A DNA stretch of 62,606 nt from assembly GCA_902598525.1 (NCBI GenBank), contig CACKBZ010000006.1:1-62606 (forward strand), read 5' to 3'. The notes beneath the pieces are model-generated. The model had not been told where the DNA came from. It did not search any database and worked only from the letters and a program-made list of their open reading frames with translations. This DNA is from an uncultured Bacteroidota bacterium. GTDB taxonomy: Bacteria > Bacteroidota > Bacteroidia > Flavobacteriales > Flavobacteriaceae. Of this stretch, positions 54,152 through 62,606 are shown in pieces. The translations under genes were made by a program, and so were the position numbers. Numbering within the stretch: the stretch's first letter is position 1; the number at the start of each line of letters is the position of its first letter.

Positions 54152-55744
54152 ATGAGAAAAAATACTTTATTATTCATTTTGGTTACTTGTATAGTTTCAA
54201 ACTTAAATTCACAGAAAAAATTTTCCAATAGGAAAATTGATAATCTCAAAAATCAAGTACAACAATTAGTTGAAGAAGATAAAAAAATGACGCAAGTAAT
54301 GATAGATAAAGTGTTTAGTTTTGGTGAGCTTGGATTCCAAGAATTTGAAACATCAAAATATATGGGAGCTATACTAGAAGAAAATGGATTTGACGTTGAA
54401 TATCAAGTCTCTAATATTCCTACTTCATGGCTTGCAACATGGTCTAATGGGGAAGGAGGTCCAGTAATTGCTCTAGGAAGTGACTTTGATGGAGTTCCAT
54501 CTACATCCCAATATCCTGGTGTTGCATATGAAAAACCAGTAGTTGAAGGTGCTCCAGGACATGGAGAGGGACATAATATTGGCCTTCCAATTGTTGTAAC
54601 CTCTGCTCTATCTCTTAAAAAAATTATGATTGAAAACAACATTCCTGGAACTTTACTTATTTGGCCAGGTGTTGCAGAAGAAATTTTAGGCTCAAAAGCT
54701 TGGTATGTAAGGGATGGTTATTTTGATGATGTCGACATATGTATATTTACTCATGTAAGTACCAATATGTCTACATCTTGGGGAAGACCTACTGGTACTG
54801 GACTTATTTCAGTTAAATATACCTTTTATGGAGAAACAGCACATTCAGCTGGTTCACCTTGGAGAGCAAGAAGTGCTCTTGATGCCGCTGAATTAATGAA
54901 TATTGGTTGGAACTATAAAAGAGAGCATCTTCATCCAGATCAAAGATCTCATTCAATTTTTCTTGATTCCGGTGATCAACCAAATGTAGTTCCATCGAAA
55001 GCCTCAATTTGGTTTTTTTTAAGAGAGATTACATATGCTGGAATTATGAATATGTATGCAACAGCAAATAAAATGGCTGAAGGAGCAGCACTAATGACAA
55101 ATACTACCTTTGATTCAGAGGTATTAGGAGCTGCCTGGCCAAGGCATTTTAATAAAACAATTGCCGAGGAAATGTATAAAAACATCAAAAAAGTTGGTCT
55201 ACCTGACTGGTCGGAGGATGATCAAACTCTAGCAAAAGCTGTTCAAAAAGTTTTAGGTAACGAAAATCCTGAAGGTCTAGCAACTGAACTACCTCCTCTT
55301 CTTGAACCTCTCCCTTATAATGTTAGTGGGGGTTCTGATGATATTGGTGATGTTTCTTGGAAAGTTCCAACTGTTGTACTTAGGTTTCCTTCTAATATCC
55401 CTGATGTTACTTTTCACCATTGGTCAGCAAGTATTGCTGCTGCCACACCTATAGCTCATAAAGGGGCTACTGCAGGTGCTAAAGTAGTTGCAATGACTGC
55501 ACTAGATTTTTTAACAAAACCTGACAAACTCATTGAGGCTAAAAACTATTTTAATAATATTCAAAGTAAAGAGGATACATATAGACCAATGATATCTGAG
55601 ACAGATCCACCACCAGTTTATTTAAATACTGAGATTATGGAAAAGTATAGGGATGAAATGAAAAAGTTTTACTTTGATGAAACTAAATATGATACTTATT
55701 TAGAGCAATTAGGAGTAGAATACCCAACAATTAAGGAAGATTAA
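54152..55744 (+). CDS. exported M20-family amidohydrolase, AbgB-like
   Basis: Metal-dependent hydrolase of amide bonds, 530 residues. A signal peptide (MRKNTLLFILVTCIVSNLNS, about 1-20) places it in the periplasm. The M20 core shows the Glu pair in SFGELGFQEFET, GSDFDGVP, the metal loop GAPGHGEGHNIG, the catalytic-type WPGVAEEILGSK, and a dimerisation domain (YGETAHSAGSPWRARSALDA). The C-terminal metal motif is NVSGGSDDIGDVS. This pattern matches p-aminobenzoyl-glutamate hydrolase subunit B relatives, but the substrate is not fixed by the sequence. It starts 9 bases after nagB. Confidence 0.9.
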   Translation: MRKNTLLFILVTCIVSNLNSQKKFSNRKIDNLKNQVQQLVEEDKKMTQVMIDKVFSFGELGFQEFETSKYMGAILEENGFDVEYQVSNIPTSWLATWSNGEGGPVIALGSDFDGVPSTSQYPGVAYEKPVVEGAPGHGEGHNIGLPIVVTSALSLKKIMIENNIPGTLLIWPGVAEEILGSKAWYVRDGYFDDVDICIFTHVSTNMSTSWGRPTGTGLISVKYTFYGETAHSAGSPWRARSALDAAELMNIGWNYKREHLHPDQRSHSIFLDSGDQPNVVPSKASIWFFLREITYAGIMNMYATANKMAEGAALMTNTTFDSEVLGAAWPRHFNKTIAEEMYKNIKKVGLPDWSEDDQTLAKAVQKVLGNENPEGLATELPPLLEPLPYNVSGGSDDIGDVSWKVPTVVLRFPSNIPDVTFHHWSASIAAATPIAHKGATAGAKVVAMTALDFLTKPDKLIEAKNYFNNIQSKEDTYRPMISETDPPPVYLNTEIMEKYRDEMKKFYFDETKYDTYLEQLGVEYPTIKED

Positions 55745-55755
55745 TTTCATATTAA

Positions 55756-55953
55756 TTAAATCTCACAGGACATGTCCATTCCGCAGCACATTGGTGATTT
55801 GATCATACCATCACATTCAGGACAATATGAGACTTGAACCTCGTCTCCACTATCAACTGTAATGCTTTTATTTAATAGGGGTTCATCACATTTTGCACAC
55901 TGACTTTTGACAGACATTCCACATTTTTCGCATGTATATGTAGCTTTTTCCAT
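55756..55953 (-). CDS. small cysteine-rich zinc-ribbon protein
   Basis: A 65-residue soluble protein with ten cysteines. CEKC and CAKC pairs in the N-terminal half form one probable zinc site. CPEC, the CC of MCCGMDM and a final Cys in MSCEI form a second, mixed Cys/Met site. There is no signal peptide. I recognise only the general rubredoxin/zinc-ribbon type. The gene converges on the amidohydrolase gene with 11 bases between stop codons, and it is divergent from susC. A metal-binding or nucleic-acid-binding role is possible. Confidence 0.8.
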   Translation of the reverse strand: MEKATYTCEKCGMSVKSQCAKCDEPLLNKSITVDSGDEVQVSYCPECDGMIKSPMCCGMDMSCEI

Positions 55954-56042
55954 TGTGTAAAAATAAAAAATACTATTTAAAATTGTGAATTTGACAATAT
56001 ATTAATATCTTCTTTACATAATACAAAATAAAATCAATTAAT

Positions 56043-59000
56043 ATGAGAATACTATTAAGTTCGGTTTTCCTATTATTTTCTTTGTTTTCAGTTGGTCAAA
56101 GTAGTCTAACTGGTGTTGTTAGTGACGAAAACGGAGTGCCCCTTCCTGGCGCTAACGTAGTTATTGATGGAACTAGTACAGGTGTTTCAACTGATTTTGA
56201 TGGAAATTTTGAGATAACCGCAAACCAAGGCGAAGTCCTTGCGATTAGTTTTATAGGATATACAACGGAGTATATAACTGTATCTGGTCAATCCAATCTT
56301 AATATTTCTCTTCAGCTAGATAATGAACTTGAAGAAGTAGTAGTTACTGCTTTAGGTTTTGCAGCTGTGAGAGATCAACAGGGTTCTACCTCATCCGTAG
56401 TAAATGCAGATGATGTAATTCGATCTGCGGAACCAACTGTTGTTAACGCTTTAAGTGGAAAAGCTTCCGGTGTTAGAATAACAAGATCTAATGGTGATCC
56501 AGGTGCTGGAAGTACAATAAGAATTAGAGGTGCAAATACAATTGATGGTTCAATACAGCCACTGATAATTGTAGATGGTGTCCCTCTAGATAACACCACA
56601 TCTTATGCTGGTGGTAACAGTATTACAGGAAGTAATGGAGGTGTTACTCAAGGATCACGTTTAAATGATATTAATCCTTCAGATATTGAGTCAGTTAACG
56701 TTCTTAAAGGTGCATCTGCTGCTTCTTTATATGGAAGTAAAGCTGCAAATGGAGTTGTTGTAATTACAACGAAAAAAGGTCAAAGAGGTGAAGCTAAAAT
56801 TTCTTTTAAGTCTTCTTACTCTTTCGACGAGATTTCTGAAAGAATTCCAATGCAAAATACTTGGGGACAAGGAAGAAGTGGAGTTTGGGGAGAAACTCGA
56901 GCGGAGTCCTGGGGTGATTATATTCCTGATAGAGCTGGTGGAGGAGACACTTACAAAGAAGGTGCTTACTTCTTAGCAGACAGTGGAAGGACTTATTACA
57001 AAATAGACTCAAAAAACTCAACAAGAACATATGTTGATGAAAACTTTGATTCAGTATTTGGAACTGGTAATGCTTTACAAAATGACTTAACAATAAGTGG
57101 TGGTAATGAAAACAGTAACTACTTTTTTAGTTTAGGTCATCTTGATCAAGATGGTGTAATTAGAAACGCTACCTATGAAAGAACCAATGCTAGGCTAAAT
57201 TATGAGGCAAAACTTAATGATAAAATAACATTATCAACTAAAATGGCCTATACTTTTACTGAATCTAATAGAATTCAACAAAGTTCCAACGTTTCTGGTT
57301 TAATGCTTGGTCTTTTAAGAACCCCACCGGATTTTGATGGAAGAGATTACAAGGGTACATATTACAGCTCTGGTGGAACTGAGTATATAAATCGAGGAAG
57401 ATCCTACAGAAAGTCAATTGGTGAAAGTTCGAACCAATCATATACAAATCCACTTTGGACTGTAAATGAGCAGGAATCTAGTACGAAAGTAAACAGGATA
57501 ACAGTAACTCCTCAACTAACCATTAAGCCAACAAACTGGCTACAAATTATTACTAGAGGTAATGTTGATGTTGCGGACGATAAAAGAACCTATTTTTTCC
57601 CAGTTGGTGACGCTAGTTCAAGAGCAATTGGACAATATCAAGAAGACGCACTAGATATTAGAAACTCTTCTCTAGATATTATTGGTAAAGCAAATTTTCA
57701 ATTATCTGATGAAGTAAATCTTACTGCTACTGTAGGTTGGAGTTATAATGATAGAAAATATTCAAGGATATCTGGAAATATAACAGGATTCTTGGTTAAT
57801 TCCGCAAAAAGAACTACTGCTCTTAATACTTCTTCTGAAGCATCAACATTTGATGGTTTTAAAACATTTAGAAGATCCAATAGAGGTTATGGTATATTAA
57901 ATTTTGATATTGATGATCAATTATTTATTAACTTATCAGGAGCGCAAGAAGCATCTTCTACAATTAATGGTACTTTCTTCTATCCTGCAGCAGATGCCGC
58001 TTGGGTTCTAACTGAAGATCTTATCCAGTCTAATACAATCTCATTTGCTAAGTTAAGAGCTTCATGGGGTCAAGTAGGTGTTCAGCCTTCGCCTCATAAG
58101 TTTGAAACTTTAGCAGAAGGTGGTTTTGGTTATTCTACATATAGTGATCCTCTTGATAGTAACTTGTTTGGAGGTGGATTTAGATTAGATAATAACCTAG
58201 GTAATCCTAACCTTGAACCAGAAATTAAAACTGAATGGGAATTAGGTGGTGACTTTAGATTCCTTGATGATAGAGTATCTCTTTCTTTAACATATTATGA
58301 TAACATAATTGAAGGTATTCTTTTAGATGTTTCATTATCGCCTTCTACTGGTTTCTCTACTCAGTATGGTAACTATGGAGAAATGACTAATAATGGTGTG
58401 GAAGTTGATCTTGGTCTTGATCTAATCGATGAACAAGACTTTAGTCTGTCTACAGCTATAAATTGGTCAACAAATGAAAATGAGGTTACTGACTTATATG
58501 GAACTGAATCTATTAATTTGTCTCCAGGTGCATCAGTTAGTTCAAGAGCTGTTGTTGGTCATCCATTAGGAGCTTTATATGGAACAGGATCTAAAACAAA
58601 TGCTGATGGATCTTTTGATTTAAATTCAAATGGTTTCCCTCAAATAACATCAAGTCCTATAGTTTTAGGTGATCCTAATCCAGATTGGAGAGGTGGTATA
58701 TCACTTAGTATGAGATACAAAAAACTAAGACTTAATGCTGTTTTAGAACACTCAGAAGGTGGATCGTTTTCTCCAAGAACATTATGGGTACTTAGAAGAT
58801 TTGGTACAATTCAAGAAGTTTCCAATAGAACTACTCTTTCTCAAGATTTAGTTAATTATGCAGGGAATACAATTCCAAGTGGAACAACTGTTAGAGGAAA
58901 TGTTCATGATTTTGGTGGAGGACCTGTATTACTAGATGAAAGTTGGTATAGAACTGGTATAGGTGGAGGTTTTGGTGATAACCAAGCATATAACTTCTCC

Positions 59001-59252
59001 ATAGCAGACGCTACCTGGACAAAATTGAGAGATTTATCACTAAGCTATGTGATAGATACTCCAGCGGTCAAAAATCTTGGTTTAAGTGATGTAATCCTTA
59101 CATTCTCAGGAAGAGACTTAATAAACATCAATGAAGTTGATGGAATTGATCCTGAGATTAATACAAAGGGTGTAAGTGTTGCTCAAGGTGTTGAGTACTT
59201 TACAAATCCTCAGACGAAAGGTTTTCTTTTCAGTTTAACAGTAAATTATTAA
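56043..59252 (+). CDS. SusC/RagA-family TonB-linked outer-membrane transporter
   Basis: TonB-dependent importer of oligomeric nutrients, 1069 residues. It has a signal peptide ending SVGQ (about residue 19), a carboxypeptidase-regulatory-like domain (SLTGVVSDENGVPLPGANV ... ISFIGYTTEYITV), and the SusC-type connector EEVVVTALGFAA near 97. The plug (ALSGKASGVRITRSNGDPG, IRIRGANTIDG, IIVDGVPLDN, VLKGASAASLYGSKAANG) leads into a 22-strand-type barrel ending LFSLTVNY. The barrel is rich in Asn, Ser and Gly. It is followed 4 bases later by its SusD partner. Confidence 0.96.
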   Translation: MRILLSSVFLLFSLFSVGQSSLTGVVSDENGVPLPGANVVIDGTSTGVSTDFDGNFEITANQGEVLAISFIGYTTEYITVSGQSNLNISLQLDNELEEVVVTALGFAAVRDQQGSTSSVVNADDVIRSAEPTVVNALSGKASGVRITRSNGDPGAGSTIRIRGANTIDGSIQPLIIVDGVPLDNTTSYAGGNSITGSNGGVTQGSRLNDINPSDIESVNVLKGASAASLYGSKAANGVVVITTKKGQRGEAKISFKSSYSFDEISERIPMQNTWGQGRSGVWGETRAESWGDYIPDRAGGGDTYKEGAYFLADSGRTYYKIDSKNSTRTYVDENFDSVFGTGNALQNDLTISGGNENSNYFFSLGHLDQDGVIRNATYERTNARLNYEAKLNDKITLSTKMAYTFTESNRIQQSSNVSGLMLGLLRTPPDFDGRDYKGTYYSSGGTEYINRGRSYRKSIGESSNQSYTNPLWTVNEQESSTKVNRITVTPQLTIKPTNWLQIITRGNVDVADDKRTYFFPVGDASSRAIGQYQEDALDIRNSSLDIIGKANFQLSDEVNLTATVGWSYNDRKYSRISGNITGFLVNSAKRTTALNTSSEASTFDGFKTFRRSNRGYGILNFDIDDQLFINLSGAQEASSTINGTFFYPAADAAWVLTEDLIQSNTISFAKLRASWGQVGVQPSPHKFETLAEGGFGYSTYSDPLDSNLFGGGFRLDNNLGNPNLEPEIKTEWELGGDFRFLDDRVSLSLTYYDNIIEGILLDVSLSPSTGFSTQYGNYGEMTNNGVEVDLGLDLIDEQDFSLSTAINWSTNENEVTDLYGTESINLSPGASVSSRAVVGHPLGALYGTGSKTNADGSFDLNSNGFPQITSSPIVLGDPNPDWRGGISLSMRYKKLRLNAVLEHSEGGSFSPRTLWVLRRFGTIQEVSNRTTLSQDLVNYAGNTIPSGTTVRGNVHDFGGGPVLLDESWYRTGIGGGFGDNQAYNFSIADATWTKLRDLSLSYVIDTPAVKNLGLSDVILTFSGRDLININEVDGIDPEINTKGVSVAQGVEYFTNPQTKGFLFSLTVNY

Positions 59253-59256
59253 TAAG

Positions 59257-60678
59257 ATGAAAAATATATATACAAAATCGATTTTAGCTCTTCTAATAAT
59301 TTTCTCATTCTCATGTGAGGACTTAAATGAAGATATTAATGCTAATCCAAATGATATTTTAATAACTGATGTTGAGGATAAACTATTTTTAACTGGTGCG
59401 CAATTGGCTAACATCCAAATTCAACTTGGGCATCTAAACAGAATTAGTGGTATGTACTCAGGTCAGCTTATTGGATTTAGCTCTTTATACTCTAATATAT
59501 ACGGATATGCACTATCAACTGTTGAATCAAACAGCGAATGGTTTGCTTTATATGTTGGTGTTTTAAATAATATGAGGCAACTTCAAAATAACTCAACCAA
59601 CTCGTTGTTAGTCGGTATAGCTCAAATAATTGAAGGTCATGCTTTTGGAACTGCAGCATCTTTATGGGGAGGTATTCCCTACAGTGAAGCTGGAAATCCA
59701 GAGATAGAAGATCCAGCTTTTGATACTCAAGTATCTGTCTACAATGCTGCAATTGCAAAACTTACTGCAGGTATTTCAACACTACAGACTGCAAGTTCAA
59801 GTAGTTTATCACAAGATATTTACTTTGGAGGAAATAAAGATAAGTGGGTTGAAGCTGCTTATACTTTGATTGCTCGATTTAATCTTCATAAAAAAGATTA
59901 TGCTGCTGCAATTGCTGCTGCTAATAATGGGATAAGCTCTGCATCAGGAGATATGCAATATAAGCCACCAGGGATTCAGTCTGGTGATCAAAACTTATTT
60001 GCTACAATCCTTAATGGTTCTAGAGCTGGAGATATAGGTAATTCAGCAGGTGGCTCAGAGAGTTATCTTCTTCAATTGTTAAGTAATGATTATTCTTCCA
60101 ATAGAAATAATTCGAAAACTGATGAAACTGCTAGATACGGATACTATAAAATAGATTCAACTAGTGGATCAGCAAATACAGGGATTATAGCTGAAGATGA
60201 ACCTCAAAATATGGTTACTTTCTTTGAAAATGAATTAATTCTTGCAGAAGCTAAAGCTAGACAGGGAAGTATGGCCGACGGTCTTCCTCATTTAAATAAC
60301 GTAAGAGCTTGGCTTAATTCTGGAGGTAATCTTAATGATAATCATAATAGTGGTGGCTTTAAATACGAAGCTTATGTTTCCTCAGATTTCGATTCAGGTG
60401 GAATTGAAAACACCGATGGTATCGATTCTAAATCTGCCTTTTTAAGAGAGGTGATTGAGGAAAGGTATGTTAGTGGTTTTGGAATGCACATACCATTTGA
60501 TGATGCAAGAAGATTAAGAAAATCTGATTCTGCGATTTCAGTACCATTTACTCTTGTACTTGGACCTAATCCTCCATACCCTGAGAGGATGCCATATGCA
60601 GCAACTGAGTTAAATTCTAATTCAAATGCTCCATCTGAAGATCCTGGTATTTTCACAAAAACTGAAGTTAATCAGTAA
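59257..60678 (+). CDS. SusD/RagB-family nutrient-binding outer-membrane lipoprotein
   Basis: Surface lipoprotein that lids the SusC barrel and captures substrate. The signal ends in a lipobox (IIFSFSC, Cys20), followed by EDLNEDINANPNDI, the usual start of mature SusD proteins of the RagB-like SusD_2 type. A helical TPR scaffold follows, with VGIAQIIEGHAFGTAASLWGG near 125. The conserved C-terminal helices include AFLREVIEERYVSGFGMH and FDDARRLRK near 400. Length is 473 residues. It is co-transcribed with susC and ends at a strong hairpin terminator. Confidence 0.94.
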   Translation: MKNIYTKSILALLIIFSFSCEDLNEDINANPNDILITDVEDKLFLTGAQLANIQIQLGHLNRISGMYSGQLIGFSSLYSNIYGYALSTVESNSEWFALYVGVLNNMRQLQNNSTNSLLVGIAQIIEGHAFGTAASLWGGIPYSEAGNPEIEDPAFDTQVSVYNAAIAKLTAGISTLQTASSSSLSQDIYFGGNKDKWVEAAYTLIARFNLHKKDYAAAIAAANNGISSASGDMQYKPPGIQSGDQNLFATILNGSRAGDIGNSAGGSESYLLQLLSNDYSSNRNNSKTDETARYGYYKIDSTSGSANTGIIAEDEPQNMVTFFENELILAEAKARQGSMADGLPHLNNVRAWLNSGGNLNDNHNSGGFKYEAYVSSDFDSGGIENTDGIDSKSAFLREVIEERYVSGFGMHIPFDDARRLRKSDSAISVPFTLVLGPNPPYPERMPYAATELNSNSNAPSEDPGIFTKTEVNQ

Positions 60679-60684
60679 AATTTT

Positions 60685-60720
60685 AAAAAAAGGTTTGTAA
60701 ATTCTACAAACCTTTTTTTT
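60685..60720 (+). terminator. intrinsic terminator after susD, abutting the next start codon
   Basis: AAAAAAAGGTTTGTA pairs with TACAAACCTTTTTTT around a five-base loop, with a run of nine T. The ATG of the GGT-like gene begins at 60722, one base after the T run. Confidence 0.9.
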
Positions 60721-60721
60721 T

Positions 60722-62329
60722 ATGTTTAGGATTTCCAAAATAATTATATTGACCCTTGGTATATCTATACTTAGCTGTTCAGATAATACAACCAAATTTT
60801 CAAATAGTGTAATTTCATCTCCACATCCTCTTGCTTCTCAAGCAGGTAAAATTATTTATTCAAAAGGGGGGAATGCATTCGATGCTGCAGTTGCATCAGC
60901 ATTTACTTTATCTGTCGTCGAGCCAAGTATGAGTGGAATAGGAGGAAGGCTTCAGGTTATCTATAAAGATGCTGATGGACATATTAGTGGTATAGATGCA
61001 ACTACGCAAATTCCTAAAAGTTTTAATGATAATGGTCAAGAGTTACCAAGTTTTGGATACAAAACAATTGGTATTCCAGGAGTTGTTGCTGGTTTAATAA
61101 AGCTTCATGAAGAAAACGGCAAGCTAAATTTGGAAACGGTTTTGCAGCCAGCAATAGAAATTGCTGAAACAGGTTTTATTGTTCTTCCAGGAGAAATTTA
61201 TAGACAACAATCAGAAAAGGAAAAATTAAATTTATTTGAGGGATCTAAATTATATTTTTTAGACTCAGTTGGTGAATCGTTTAAAATAGGTCATAAATTA
61301 GTCCAAAACGATCTAGCCTATATATTAAAAAAAATATCTAAAGAAGGTAAAGAAGGTTTTTACGAAGGTGAAATAGCAAAAAAAATAGTTGATGACATTC
61401 AATCAAATGGTGGTTTTATAGAATTAGAGGATTTAAAAAATTATAAGGCATATAAGTCAACTGTTTTTACAGGAGAATTTAATGGTTATAATGTGCATAC
61501 TCTTAACCTACCATCCTATGGTTCAATATCTATTCAAATGCTTCAGATATTTGATTACTTAGATATTAAAAATGAAAATGATTGGACAATCAAAATATCT
61601 TCGGCAATTGAAGAGGCATATAATTATAGACCTTATCAAAAAAATAAAGATTCTGTTATTAGTATTCTTTCTATAAATACAGCTAAGCAAATTGCAAATA
61701 AAATTGAAGATTTAAATTTAAAATTTACTTTCAAAGACAATTTTAAGGAATTTAATACTTCAGATATAGTGCTTGGTCATACAGCTCATCTTACAGCTTC
61801 AGACAAATTTGGAAATGTTGTATCTCTAACCCAGACTTTAGGTCCAAATATGGGGTCAAAAGTTGCATCAAAGGGTCTAGGATTTCTGTATAATGTGACA
61901 ATGGGTCCTTATCTAGGAGGATATTTAGGTCAAGACAAGCCAGGGGATAGATCTTCTTCTCATATTTCTCCTACATTATTTACAAGCAATAAAGAAGTAG
62001 TACTTGCATTAGGAGCTGCCGGAGGGAATAAAATTCCAGTAGCAATAAATCAAGTCGCCTACAGATACCTTAAACAAAATTTAACTCTAAGTGATGCACT
62101 TTTTATGCCAAGAACTTATATGTATGATAGTCCTGTATATCGTGAAGATCACGAAGGATTGGAGAAGTTTAATGAGGGTGTAATTTTTCCAGAATTGTAT
62201 AATGTAGAGATGATTAAAGAAAAGGGATACTTTGGTAGAGTTCATGCAATAGCTCTTGATACTATTAATAAATTATGGATTGGAGAAGCTGATCCTGACT
62301 GGGAGGGAACAGTTGAAATATTTCAGTAA
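60722..62329 (+). CDS. gamma-glutamyltransferase-family lipoprotein (Ntn hydrolase) with altered substrate site
   Basis: A 535-residue Ntn hydrolase of the GGT family, exported as a lipoprotein (lipobox LSILSC, Cys19). The fold is clear: NAFDAAVASAFTLSVVEPSMSGIGG near 51-75, IGIPGVVAGLIKLHEENGKL, and the autoprocessing site TAHLTASDKFGN with nucleophile candidate Thr354, then GAAGGNKIPVAINQ. Compared with E. coli GGT, residues that hold the glutamate group are changed: Arg114 (in DFREMAP) corresponds to Thr94 (DATTQIP), Asp433 falls in GPY, and Ser463 is His (SSSHISP). Catalysis may persist but canonical glutathione use is doubtful. It follows susCD on the same strand, behind a terminator. 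Confidence 0.88.
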   Translation: MFRISKIIILTLGISILSCSDNTTKFSNSVISSPHPLASQAGKIIYSKGGNAFDAAVASAFTLSVVEPSMSGIGGRLQVIYKDADGHISGIDATTQIPKSFNDNGQELPSFGYKTIGIPGVVAGLIKLHEENGKLNLETVLQPAIEIAETGFIVLPGEIYRQQSEKEKLNLFEGSKLYFLDSVGESFKIGHKLVQNDLAYILKKISKEGKEGFYEGEIAKKIVDDIQSNGGFIELEDLKNYKAYKSTVFTGEFNGYNVHTLNLPSYGSISIQMLQIFDYLDIKNENDWTIKISSAIEEAYNYRPYQKNKDSVISILSINTAKQIANKIEDLNLKFTFKDNFKEFNTSDIVLGHTAHLTASDKFGNVVSLTQTLGPNMGSKVASKGLGFLYNVTMGPYLGGYLGQDKPGDRSSSHISPTLFTSNKEVVLALGAAGGNKIPVAINQVAYRYLKQNLTLSDALFMPRTYMYDSPVYREDHEGLEKFNEGVIFPELYNVEMIKEKGYFGRVHAIALDTINKLWIGEADPDWEGTVEIFQ

Positions 62330-62356
62330 CATGAATATTTATAGATTATTAGTTTT

Positions 62357-62606
62357 TTAGAGAATATATATAACAAGAAATCCAAGATAAGTTCCCAAAG
62401 CATTTCCCAAGCTTCCAACTAAAATTGCAGGTAAGATTAAATCATTTCTGTTAAAAGCTTCTGCTAAAGCAATTGCGGAAGTTCCTCCACCAATATTTGC
62501 CTGACTTGCAATAGAAATCATATCCCAATCTCTGTAAACTAATCCACCGATAATTATAAATATAATTCCATGAAGAAATACTGCAAGAGTAGTGAATAAG
62601 AAAAGT
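62357..62606 (-). CDS. DUF819-family membrane protein (5' end outside the window)
   Basis: The C-terminal 82 residues of a minus-strand gene are visible, with stop TAA at 62357-62359. They include a hydrophobic helix (LAVFLHGIIFIIIGGLVY), the motif SQANIGGGTSAIALAEAF, then LILPAILVGSLGNALGTYLGF and a final hydrophobic VIYIL. This SQANIGG-type motif followed by LPxxLVGxxGxxxGTYLG is typical of DUF819 (YjcL-like) predicted transporters. It converges on the GGT-like gene with 27 bases between the stops. The substrate is unknown. Confidence 0.8.
   Translation of the reverse strand, partial: LFLFTTLAVFLHGIIFIIIGGLVYRDWDMISIASQANIGGGTSAIALAEAFNRNDLILPAILVGSLGNALGTYLGFLVIYIL

Noticed and set aside
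56806-57453. Minus-strand frames within susC
   Set aside because: They are His/Leu/Phe-rich reverse translations of the susC barrel, typical of shadow frames.

Overview
The window is AT-rich, gene-dense bacterial DNA that fits a marine flavobacterium (phylum Bacteroidota) with a streamlined genome. The evidence is a flavobacterial gene order (purH-mreBCD-mrdA-rodA; miaB-sigma54 regulator-lptE-TPR-secG; coaX-OMP-TPR-lptC-CNNM-ppiD), a SusC/SusD pair, a class II HMG-CoA reductase next to a GYDIA-type GHMP kinase, DnaE fused to a proofreading exonuclease, and TAnnTTTG-type -7 promoter elements before both tRNA genes. No stretch of more than about 300 bases lacks a gene. I see no rRNA, CRISPR array, insertion sequence or prophage.

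Layout. 1-5107: a RecB/AddA-type helicase-nuclease cut by the left edge, phytoene desaturase crtI with a tiny membrane-protein gene overlapping its start, and a lipoprotein. 5100-14066: metG, dnaE, trxA, tRNA-Asp, a PBP4-like peptidase and rmuC. 14158-17724: a GC-richer lipoprotein gene with its own promoter and terminator, the carotenoid operon crtA-crtD-cruF, and tRNA-Phe. 17802-25013: coaX, a beta-barrel protein, a TPR protein, lptC, a small membrane protein, a CNNM/CorC protein and a PpiD-like chaperone. 25007-32942: GYDIA kinase, HMG-CoA reductase, a POT transporter, lpxB, surE and a C-terminal-processing protease. 32939-39910: the elongasome operon behind purH. 39977-46093: groEL/groES, secG, a TPR protein, lptE, a sigma54 regulator and miaB. 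46147-52122: MBL-rhodanese, topA, an arginase-like protein and trxB. 52223-62606: NagB-PIG-L fusion, an exported M20 amidohydrolase, a Cys-rich zinc ribbon, SusC, SusD, a divergent gamma-glutamyltransferase homologue, and the end of a DUF819 membrane protein.

How they work together. Two separated loci (crtI; crtA-crtD-cruF) encode steps of an acyclic or monocyclic hydroxy/keto-carotenoid pathway that uses isoprenoids from the mevalonate pathway, two genes of which are also here. lptC, lptE and lpxB serve lipopolysaccharide synthesis and export. mreBCD-mrdA-rodA and the PBP4-like peptidase serve peptidoglycan. The right end looks like an outer-membrane uptake locus (SusCD) paired with periplasmic hydrolases acting on amide-bonded compounds rather than glycans.

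The most notable points are signs of reductive remodelling: a helicase-nuclease that looks like AddA fused to the C-terminal half of AddB; a PpiD homologue whose parvulin domain appears cleanly removed; MetG without the C-terminal tRNA-binding module; and six convergent gene pairs whose ends overlap. Others are a miaB reading frame with no ATG/GTG/TTG before its first cluster cysteine, a GGT homologue that has lost the glutamate-binding residues, and the small crtI-coupled membrane peptide. No single multi-gene defence or novel system is evident.
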